Source of the DNA: Membranipora membranacea
Lineage: Eukaryota > Bryozoa > Gymnolaemata > Cheilostomatida > Membraniporidae
Reading direction: 5' to 3'
Assembly (NCBI GenBank): GCA_914767715.1
Contig: OU612066.1
Location: 28,246,283 to 28,310,282 of the forward strand
Length of the DNA: 64,000 bases
Below are positions 53,101-62,600 of this stretch, one piece after another. The notes beneath the pieces are model-generated. The model was not told the origin of the DNA. It searched no databases and saw only the letters and a list, made by a program, of their open reading frames with translations. Each line of letters starts with the position of its first letter. Position 1 is the first letter of the stretch. The position numbers and the translations under genes are program-made.

Positions 53101-56043
53101 TCCCCTCAACAACAAAGCTTGTCATGACATGCTACTACTGACCATGATCTGTCATACCGAATGTAATAAGGCGTTAAATTTACTGTTAGTGGCAGTCAGA
53201 CAATTTTCCATAGTATATTCCTCTCTGTTTTTATAGGAATCTAAAGACAAGGCATATCTACGTACCATGCTGGATAAAGTGCATAAACATAAGATGACTA
53301 GACTAGAACCTAGGCCTGTACAATGTGAATGTGAAGGGGCGTGTAACTGTGGATATAGAGGCCCCCATCATGAATCAAGGGATTCCCTAGCAGAACTCAG
53401 ACCAAACCGAGGTAACCATTGCACAACGGCAGTGTTTTACATCCCAAGCTTGTGGCGCCAATCGACCTAAAAACTAAGGCCCCAACCTGTATGATATACT
53501 GAAAGTAATTGCTACTTGACATTCACCAAGCTGGGATAGTTTAAAAAGGTCATCATGACAAAATTTATACGGTGATAATGACCAATAGATATTCTCTGTC
53601 CATGTTTGGATAAAGAACCCGACCAAAAAGATCCACCTCAATTACTGTACCAAACTAGGTTTTGTGTCTTCTAACAACCCTGAACATCTGTATTATGTAA
53701 TGTGTCACCTTCAGATGGCCTTCAACCATCTCAGTGTGTGAGAGATATCTAGATGTAGCAACTTACCGGTGGTGGAACATATAGTTCATATAAATTAATC
53801 CAATATTTATATCTAGACATAGTTTACCTGAAGATGGGATCTTGATTCTAAAATAGTCCTCGTAGATTTTCCTACTCTCAATGTTAATTGTTTATTTGTT
53901 CTAAACCTAAGGCTTTTGAAATTCCATGTCTCATAACTCGATACTGCACTGTAACAGGAAGAGAAGGTTTTTTGTATGGCTTATCTGTCTCCTTCTCATG
54001 AGACATTTTATGCCAGTCTCTGATTCATGGATGAGACACCATTAGCTAGTTTAAAAGAGCCCACAATATCCCACAATGCAACATCTTGAAAATTCCCAGA
54101 TCAAGGTCACCAATAAACTGACCCTGATTACCTAGTTTGCTCCAGGCATACTTTGCATTGTCAGAATGTTCCTAACAAGACCAGTAGGAATGTAGGAATG
54201 GGCTAGATCAAGTTTGATCCATTTTTCCCCCATTGGAATTGCCCCCCTCTACTGACACGGCGGTAGAGGGGGGCAACTCCAATTGGGGACATATGGATCA
54301 AACTTGATCTAGGAATGGGCTATGTAAACTTTTAATTATTACTGAATAAGATGAATAAGATGTTTTATGATTCATCTGGTTAGTCAAATTATTCAAACTC
54401 TCTAACATAACTCGGTTCGTGGTCGGAGTCGTAGTGATAGTATTAGATCAAGTTTGATCCATTTACCCACGCTTGGAGTTGCCCCCCTCTACTGTGGCGT
54501 GACCAGTAGAGGGGGGGGGGCAACTCCAAAGCGTGGGAAAATGGATCAAACTTGATCTATGATAGTATGCACTCACTGTTTTATTTTCCTGTAAATGTTA
54601 ACCATGTAGAACATCACATAGATGATATGGGTAAGAATCTATAATCTTGACTCGTTTTCTTTCTCTCTATCAAAAACAAGTATCTTCCTCTTAATACGCA
54701 TGATAGAGTTAATTAATTTGGTGAATATTATTGGTGAACAAAAATTGAAGATTTACCCTCCCCTATACTTCGAGGTGAATGAACCCAAAACAAACAAGGT
54801 CATAAATGTCGTAAATGGTTAACCCTTATAATAATCTAGGAATAACTGAACAGGGGTTCATGGTTTCGGAAAAGGTTGTTAAATGACATAAGCAGATTAA
54901 CTGTCAGTTTTACACGTCAATTTTGTTTAGTTGACCAGTCTCTACGATACCCTTCCCCTGCCATAAACACTTCCCTTTGGTGATAACACAGCATTCAAAA
55001 GGATATTGGAAACTTAGAAGAAGTGAGGTTGTCCCTGACTGCTATTGACATTGTGATCTTTTGACAATGGTGTCATGGTCGGGTCAACAATGTGCTCCAT
55101 GATATTTTGTTTCATCTGATACATTGGTTCCTTGTGGTGGTTTGGTCTCAACACGTAAGGAGTTGTCGTTCCAGCCAATATGGAATTTGACCGATCATTA
55201 TTTTCAGTCACAGAAACGGATATTGATTCATGGGTGTTCATTTGTTGGTGATTGGCTCGGTGGGACAACTCCTTACTTGCATGCACATTCCCATTCCAGA
55301 TTTCTGTATGTAACTCTTTGCATGTTTGTTTGCACGCTTCTTATTTTGGAGATGGTCTAGGTGGAGTCTTTGTTTAATCTCTTTATTTGCCCAATTATAT
55401 GTGTTTAGCACAAGAAAAGCAGCATGCTGATCTACATTTCATCAATGAGTTGTAATAGATTTTTTTAATACCGCTTAAGAAAAAGGTTTAAGGCCTAGTT
55501 CAAAATTCATAAAAACCTCCTTAGGTCAAATATAATCCTAACTTACCATAACAATTACTTGAGGCAATGAATGATGACATCAGAAAAAGCTTGGCATTTC
55601 TGGTTGTGCAAAAAGTCTTGATGGATTGGAGAGCCTGTGCTGTAATCTAAGAATATTTGACCATTTTTCAATTTCTTACAGGGCACGGGCGAATATTTGC
55701 CAAACAAAGGAGTAATACAAGTGGCTCTTTACTGAGTGGAGGCGAGGATGTCTTTGGTTCACGAGAAGACTTATCTAAAAGTCGAATATCTAATGCTTCC
55801 AACGCCGGCCAAAGAAGAGCTAAAGATAGCCAGACCTCTCAGCAGAGTACCCCATCATATCATAACATGTCAGCTATTGAGGGTAACAGAGGTTCTCAGG
55901 CTATGACTGGTAGAGAGAGTGGGTACGCCGGCTCATCACCCCCTGCTAGGAGGCAGCCACGTCCTGCCCCAAGACAATCCAGCGCCGCACACATTAATGG
56001 CTCATATAATGATGACTCCTATCTAGCTGATGAAAGATTTTAG
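37836..56043 (+). CDS. Transmembrane channel-like (TMC) family protein
   Basis: Exons 37836-37887, 39572-39751, 42172-42311, 42740-42882, 43836-43932, 44511-44664, 45334-45500, 45943-46118, 46436-46586, 47184-47339, 47808-47956, 48632-48764, 49202-49299, 49540-49665, 50297-50372, 50888-51018, 51475-51633, 52641-52719, 53237-53411, 54610-54630, 55682-56043; 974 residues, all phases agree. An acidic, then basic cytoplasmic N-terminus is followed by about ten membrane segments, starting at YFLFLRWLFVANTLI (near 240) and ending at GVVVGIIVILCVVV (near 750). Diagnostic TMC matches: FGTDVTAYFLFLRW, TFQYVLKILDGWDYNI, the CWET signature near residue 567, NQFLLWLGIYYSPL, KPWRA and CGPF. TMC proteins form pores of mechanotransduction channels (TMC1/2) or affect ion balance in others; which vertebrate subgroup this is closest to I cannot tell, but CWETRLG looks more like TMC4-8 than TMC1-3. 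An unusual Cys cluster (CECEGACNCG) lies after the last membrane segment, and the tail is Ser/Arg-rich. The first exon encodes only 17 residues and its ATG is the least certain part. Confidence 0.92.
38118..38155. repeat. (TA)n microsatellite
   Basis: About 18 TA units in the first coding intron of the TMC gene. Confidence 0.9.
39752..42171. other. 2.4-kb TMC intron
   Basis: Holds a 96-codon open frame at 40034-40324 with no similarity I recognise and a long hairpin at 41210-41270. The flanking exons join in phase without anything from here. Confidence 0.5.
41210..41270. repeat. Long AT-rich hairpin
   Basis: TGATATCACAGAGTAAGGAT at the left is inverted at the right as ATCCTTACTCTGTGGTGATATCA (one base inserted), around an AT-rich loop. 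The arms are about 25 bases. Probably a small foldback element in a TMC intron. Confidence 0.8.
46891..46988. mobile_element. Foldback MITE with GCTGCCCGGGTT arms
   Basis: ACTCAAATGCTGCCCGGGTT on the left is matched by AACCCGGGCAGCATTTCAG on the right, arms of about 25 bases with a 40-base spacer. A TMC intron, about 200 bases before the exon at 47184. Confidence 0.7.
47606..47676. mobile_element. Hairpin element, GGTTTGGCAAAATTAAAATG arms
   Basis: Left arm GGTTTGGCAAAATTAAAATG, right arm CATTTTAATTTTGCCACACC, spacer about 30 bases. It lies in the TMC intron before the exon at 47808. Confidence 0.7.
48865..48993. mobile_element. Foldback MITE, GATCAAGTTTGATC family, copy 2
   Basis: Starts GATAAAGTTTGATCC after TA and ends GGATCAAACTTGA before TA. 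The inner arms GGAGTTGCCGCCTCTACTGG and CCAGTAGAGGAGGCAACTCC pair almost perfectly, as does GTCACGCCGCAGGC with GCCTGCGGCGTGAC. TMC intron. Confidence 0.85.
52780..52994. mobile_element. MITE with ACCCT(A/C)CTGACCTTA ends, short copy
   Basis: Opens CCCTCCTGACCTTATG and closes AAGGTCAGTTAGGGT between TA dinucleotides. It aligns along its whole length with the inverse complement of 30074-30418 (shared strings such as TACTTAAAACTAGCT, GTGCCCTCCGCGAATTAGGA), apart from the tRNA-like block missing here. TMC intron between exons 52641-52719 and 53237-53411. Confidence 0.85.
53068..53133. repeat. Hairpin with TTGACAAGCTTTGTT arms
   Basis: TTGACAAGCTTTGTTTTTGA then GGGG runs, a short loop, then CCCCTCAACAACAAAGCTTG and TCATGA. 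A related single arm (AAAGCTTGTCAAGACAGGCT) occurs near 42017, so this is probably another dispersed foldback family. Confidence 0.6.
54206..54309. mobile_element. Foldback MITE, GATCAAGTTTGATC family, copy 3
   Basis: Ends GATCAAGTTTGATCCATTT and its inverse complement, TA on both sides, inner arms TTGCCCCCCTCTACTG and GTAGAGGGGGGCAAC around a GC-rich loop. The terminal GATCAAGTTTGATC is itself a near palindrome. Confidence 0.9.
54446..54557. mobile_element. Foldback MITE, GATCAAGTTTGATC family, copy 4
   Basis: Same ends and TA borders as copy 3, only about 135 bases downstream. Inner arms CACGCTTGGAGTTGCCCCCC and a matching GGGGGGGGGCAACTCC strand pair, with GTGGCGTGACC in the loop as in copy 2. 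Its right end is about 50 bases from the 21-base micro-exon at 54610. Confidence 0.9.
54610..54630 (+). other. 21-base micro-exon of the TMC gene
   Basis: ATGTAG acceptor and a GGTAAG donor enclose 21 bases that, joined to the flanking phase-1 exons, encode EHHIDDM. It adds exactly seven codons, so it could be skipped without changing frame; inclusion is an inference. Confidence 0.55.
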
Positions 56044-56602
56044 CTTAAAACCCGCTTTGTTGTTTTATATGGGTTAGTCCTAAGAAGATCACCAACAGCC
56101 TATTTTTCCCCCTATTTGGAACCTTGCGCAGTATTCTCCCAGTTAGGATATCATTAAAAGAAGGAAGTTATCCATGTTGCATTAAGCTTTAAACACTCGT
56201 GCAAAATAGTTCCATGGGCGAAGGTATCTCCAGATATCCTTCCATATCAAGAGCGACCAATTTTTGAATTGGCGCTGTTTCAGCTTTTTGACAGAGCTTT
56301 GGCCATGTATATTTATAACCATATTTTGAATACAAAAAATATTTTCTCTTTTGATATTTATTATAGAGTTTTCTTACATACTTACAAAATTCCATCAAAA
56401 TTCAAGATTAGAATTTGATATTAGAATGAAGATTTTCAGACCACAGAAAAGTTTCATTTAATAATTATACTTTTGACCAATAGATCATTATTTTCAAATA
56501 TTTTGTTACGATACAATATAGGCTACCCTATCTAAACAAAATTGTATGATAATTGAATTATAGCAAATTCATAAAAAGAATCGGTAAGATGTTATTCTCA
56601 TT

Positions 56603-59600
56603 TTAAATTTGAAGACCATAGAAGTTACAAGTATTCTGATAAAAGTATTTTCGGAGTTGTCCCTCTGAAGCTCCACAGGCAACAAGAATATCCCGGTACA
56701 ATTTCACTACATGACTGTGCTCAAAATGGACAAGTCTGCATACAGGCCAGTCTGATCCAAACATCACACGATCTTCACCAAAGCATCCCCAGATGTGCTG
56801 AAATTGAGAAGCATGGTGTATATCGGGTATGATCCAATTTCCCTGTATTTGTACCTGTTTGTATGAATATATGAATTTTTGTCCTATCTGTCGGAGTTGT
56901 CCTATGCCAGGTGGAAGGGGACCGTTTTTTTTGCATTGCAGCGGCTCACCAGTAGATTGGGAATGACTAAAATGTGGGCAAACTTTATCAAACGTGATCT
57001 AGACATGTTGCATATAAGTGAATTCAAGTTCTGATCAATTAAAGGACTGCTTAGAAGACTTCTAACCTATAAATTATACTCCATAGTCATATCTGAGGTT
57101 TCATGGCGTAGGAAAGATAACTGCAGCTCCAAAACACTTCTTACCTGAACGAGTGGGAGAAACAGATCAACATCAAGCTTCTGCTTTGCATCATCAGCCT
57201 CTGTTACCAGTCCAGATCTACAATAACCACACTATTTATATAGGGATTGCTGCCTGATACTATGGAGCCACAACTTGTTGTTCGTTATTGTTTGGCTAAG
57301 GAGTTGGTTCACCGTAAAATATCAGATTCAATAACACGCATCTTGTCAGCTACTCATTCTCTTTCTGGTTTTCATTTTAGATATCTCACATTTTGCACCA
57401 GACATTGGGGAACTCGCTTAGCTCTTTCATTTCCTGCCTCCATTCCTCAAATCCTGTCTGATCCTTAACATATGGTTTGGCAATGTGGTCAACCACAAAC
57501 TTCACGCTGAAAGACCACAAAGAAAAACAATCATATTATTTGTCATTCATATTGGTTTGCCAGGTGTGAAGACTAATGGGTTTGATCATAAAGGTTGATT
57601 AAAATCTGATGTCTTATCACACGCCACATCCCGAAGCATGGGCGGAAAAATATTATTTGCCTTAATGGCATGGCCGCAATGTCTGCGCCAGTTTTGCTCT
57701 TGCTCTCAGTTTGCAGGCGGGTCGGAGCACACCTGGGGTCCAACATAACCCAAGTAGGCAATAGACTGCAGTGGGATTCGAACCCACGACCTTCATCACT
57801 TGCGTGTTGCGCACTCTAACCAACTGAGCTACCTCCTACTCCATAGTAATGGCATGCTACGAAATCGTTGCCATCGGTTCATAAGCCCACACACAAACGA
57901 GCTGTATGATAGACAAACTACTGGGGATGGATACGTGACGGGAGTAACTTCAGTACGAATCATTTGTAAACAAATTTAATATTATTTTATATAATGTGCT
58001 TCCTGTAGTGACTACTACTTTGGAGTTGTTTACTCCCTAACTTATACATTACTACTTTGGAGTTGTCTACTCCCTATTGTGGCTTATTACAGCAGCCCAA
58101 CTTGATACCAATTATTATTGTCAACCATCTTGAACATGTTTAGATTTCTTGGTTAGAGATCATCATTTATTATCAGAAGAATAAACAGACTATTCATTGC
58201 CATCACAATTAGCAGTTCTTACAATGGCGACGAGGATGGGATTATGAGTTCAAAAAAATATCACAAATAGTGAATCTGACAAGATAAGCTGCTAAACTTT
58301 CTGTGTGAAGAAATAGCTGTGAGCTCTCTGGAATAGACAGAATAAGATAAGTATTGTTTACTATTTATTGCTGTATCAATCCAAACTGGCAAATGGATAC
58401 CAGAGGCCCAAGTCATTTCACACCAGATGGGGATGCTAGCACAGTATCAGTCAATTGGGATGCTTGGCTTGAGGAATTTGAGGCTTTTGCTGATTCAAAA
58501 GGGCTGTTCAATTTGGCAGGGGAAGATAATGCAAATATGAGAGCCCAGAGGAAAGCTTTATTACTATATCATGCAGGCCCAAGAGTAAGGGAAATTCATA
58601 GCACACTTGATCAAACACAGAGAGATCAATATACTGAAATGGTAGCTGTTCTACAAGGCCATTTCCATATAGCTCCTAACATCACCTATCAGCGACACAT
58701 GTTTAGGCAATGTATACAGAAGGAAACCGAAACTATATCCCAATACTGTGCTAGACTCAGAAAATTGGCCACCCATTGTGATTATGGCGATGCCCAAGCT
58801 GTGAATAACCAAATCCGTGATCAAATAGTAGAAGGTTGCACAGCCGATAAGTTAAGGGAAAAGCTATTGGAAGAGGGAAATGCACTCACATTGCAAATAC
58901 TATTGACACGGTCAGCAACACATGAAGCTGTGGTCCAAAGGTCCCGGGAGATGAATAATGCCTCGGCAATAAACCGTGTGGCCTCTGGATCCACTGCCAG
59001 AAAACCTAGTTTCACACAAGAGACTGAGGGTGCTAATGTATGTCCCCGTTGTAATCTCACACACAAACCTCGTGAGTGCCCGGCATATGGAAAACAGTGC
59101 CGTAAGTGTGATGGAATGAATCACTATGCTCGGTGCTGTCAAAACAAGGCCAAACAGAATGGCCAAGGTGCGAATGCAGGATATTACAGATCTAGAAGGG
59201 CCAACAATGTAAATGTGGGGGATCACCAGCAAGCCAGCCCTGAAACAGTGAACAATAATTCTGAGAGCCCAGAATTTGTATTCAATTCTTACCATGTACC
59301 TTTAGTGTGTAATAGTAACTCTCTAGACAGAGTTAATGTCTATGTCGGTGGTGTATCAGCGAGGTTTATAATAGACTCAGGGTCAGAGTGCAATGTGATG
59401 TCACGGGATACCTATGAACGTTTGAGAGCAAGTAAGTTTATTATCAAACGGTTCATCAGTGGAGGACCAAAGATTCTCCCGTACACAGCCAAAGAGCCTA
59501 TTCAGCCAGTAGGTAGGGTATGGTGTGATTTACAGCTGCATAACAACACTGCTGTTTTAGAAGATGTCGCATTTACTGTTATTCCTAATAAAGGTGAATC

Positions 59601-62600
59601 TTTGTTAGGAAATGAAACAGGTAAACAACTAGGTGTAATCAGGATTATAAATAGAGTAGGCTTAGATGATTATGAAGCTAGATATCCAAGGCTGTTCTCA
59701 GAGGTATTGGGTAAGTCTAAGAATGAGATAAAGCTGACAATTAGAGATGATATAGCGCCTGTTGCTCAGCCATTCCGAAGAGTGCCACTGTTGTTGAGAG
59801 ATAAACTAGCCGCTCACTTAGATGAGCTTATCGCACATGATATAATAGAGAAAGTCGAAGGTCATTCAGGGTCATCATGGGTAAGTCCAGCAGTGATCAT
59901 TCCAAAGAAGGAACCCGGTAAGATTAGGTTATGCATTGATATGAGGAGAGCCAATGAGGCTATAGTTAGGCACCAACACCCAGTCCCCACCGTAGACGAG
60001 ATGCTATATGACATGAATGGGGCTCAGTACTTTTCGAAGCTGGACATGCGCATGGGGTTCCACCAATTTGTTCTTCACCCTGAGTCCAGGGATATCACAA
60101 CTTTCAGTACTCATTTAGGCCTATATAGATATAAGAGACTCATGTTTGGGATAAATGCGGCTCCAGAAATATACCAGAAGGAGGTCGCCAAAATTATCCA
60201 AGGCCTGCCGGGTGTAGCAAATCTTGCCGATGATATCATTGTCCATGCCAAAACAAGGGAAGAGCACGATCGTAGGCTGGGTGAGGTGTTCAGTCGTCTA
60301 GAGCAGGCTAACATGACTCTGAATAAAAAGAAGTGTGAGATTGGGGTTCAGCAGTTAGAGTTTCTCGGACATCTCCTTAGTTACAAGGGTATTGATCCCC
60401 ATGGTTGCAAAGTCAAGGCAGTCAAAGATGCTGCTGTTCCTAAGACAGTTGGTGAGTTGAAGAGTTTCCTCGGTTTGACTAGTTATATGTCTAAGTTTAT
60501 TCCACATTACTCTCACACAACTGATGTGTTGAGGAGGTTGTCAGCGGGTAAAAATTCCCGAGAGGCTATATGTTTGTCAGATAAGGAGATTGTGGCTTTC
60601 AATCAGCTAAAGGCTGATTTATGTAATCATGATACTCTGACTCACTTCGATACTAGTTGTGAGACTCTGCTGTACACAGATGCCAGTCCTGTGGGGCTAG
60701 GCGCAATACTGGTACAGATTCAAAATGGCGAGCCCAAAGTGGTTAGCTATGGAAGTAGAGCATTGTCTGATGTCGAGAAAAGATACATGCAGACAGAAAA
60801 AGAAGCTCTAGGTATTGTCTGGGCATGTGAGAGGTTTCATCATTATCTCTTTGGTTGTCGGTTCAAAGTGGTTTCTGATTGTGAGCCTCTTGAGTCCATT
60901 TATGGAAACAAAACCAAGAGGACATCCCTTCGTATAGAGAGGTGGCAGCTTCGTTTACAGTCATATGATTTTGAGATAGTTCGCGTAAAAAGCTCAGATA
61001 ATATTGCTGACCCCCTGTCAAGGCTTCTATGTTCGAAAAAGGCGACTGAACACCTGGTAGAAAGGGAAAATGTTGAGCTCTATGTACGTAGTGTTGTGGA
61101 GGACAATGTGCCATCGGCAATCACACCCCGTTATATTGAGGAAGTCTCTTATATGGATGAGGAGATTAAGGCCTTAAAACAAGCTATAAGAGCGAATTCA
61201 TTCGACAATGTTGATATACCAGCTGTATATAGGGCCATTAAAAATGAGTTATGTGTCATAGGGTAGGGTAGACTATGAGAGTGCCCTCATGACATGGCTG
61301 TTTACATATCGTAATACACCACATTCCATTACTGGCAAAAGCCCAGCAGAGATGTTATTTGGGCGTGTGCTTAGGACTAACTTGCCAAGTCTGCCTAATA
61401 GTTTTGATGACGTTGAAGCTAGAGATAGAGATAGTGAGATGAAACATAAGATGATAGCCACCCGTAACGAGAAGTTGGAAACTGGTAGTGGCAATAATCA
61501 CCAGCTAGAGATAGGCAGTTTTGTTTTGGTTAAGAGAGATAGTCCATCTAAATGTCAGACACTGTTCCACCCAGATCCATTTGTGGTAATGGACATAAAA
61601 GGCTCTCAGATCACTGTAAAATCCAGGGCAGGCCGGCTGTATAAGCGTAACATAAGCCATGTTAGACCGTATTACTGCTCTGAGAAACCTGTTGTAGATG
61701 CGGACGTGGATTCACACAAACAACACAAGGTACCAAGAGAGAAACCAAGCAGACAACTACAGAATTCGCAGTGTTTATTGGTGCATTCCCTTCTGGTACC
61801 ATATTCCATGTTGCATGGTGAGGTACCTTCAAGACCCGAGATCTTCAGGGTTTCTCACCTATTAGGAATAAAGGAGACTTGTATACACTGGATTATTATT
61901 ATGTTTAACTCATACACTTGGGCACTTTACTTTACTCACCCTGGGCACATCTTGACCAGCTTTATTGCACTCTTGATCAGCGGAGGTCTAAAATCACACA
62001 AAGCTTATAGGAATGATGAACATCCATTACCACAACATCAACTTATGGCAAGACAATCTCTGTGTCATGTGATGTGCCGTTAGCCCAAACTCATCCACCC
62101 CAACAGCCTGCCCAAGCTAATGTACCCTTCCTATTATATTTAGTAACACAAAAGAAGTTGTAATGGTTACTGTTAATCTAGAAACATTGTCATACAGCAT
62201 GCTAAGCTAACGAATAGCACTTTGCTGCTGCTGATATCTCCTTTGATAAAGAAAAAACGGAAATGTTGAAGATCCATTACCACAGCAATGGTTTTAGGTA
62301 AATTGTCAATGTATGATTATATTTTTCACTTATGTAATCTTTTTTTTCTGTTGAGTTGCAATACAAAGCTTAAAACTATACAGAAGGATCTAGGGTTGGG
62401 ACCCCTACTAGAAACATGTACAGTAAAGACCTTTCCCTCCCATCCAGTGATTTCAGCTGGTAGCCCTCTTTGTTGACCATGACCGTACCGTATAGCCTGT
62501 GCAGGCTGTCTAGGGTGGGTGGTGTTTCCCCCATTCTCTACCCGACCCATACAGCCTGCCCATGCTTCATAACGTACCTGAGCAGGAGATCAAAACTAAG

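Larger units (their letters stand above)
58004..62083 (+). mobile_element. Ty3/gypsy-type LTR retroelement, internally deleted, no 3' LTR seen
   Basis: Inserted antisense in an intron of the amidohydrolase gene. Parts in order: 5' LTR (58004-58223), a primer-site-like TGGCGACGAGG at 58225, a gag-pol frame (58354-61266), then a second frame with the integrase tail (61289-62083). The integrase zinc-binding and catalytic core are missing between 61263 and 61289, and the tail is in another frame. No copy of the LTR was found downstream to the window end. The single gag-pol frame, two zinc knuckles and short LTR suggest the Mag/SURL branch, by inference only. Confidence 0.85.

Noticed and set aside
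57764-57840. Functional tRNA gene
   Set aside because: A and B boxes and the T arm are good, but acceptor and anticodon stems do not pair, so it was called a tRNA-derived repeat.
58821-59295. Minus-strand open frames inside gag
   Set aside because: Shadows of the uninterrupted gag-pol frame.
62288-62551. Short open frames on both strands between the retroelement and the host exon
   Set aside because: No similarity, no splice context, composition not coding-like.
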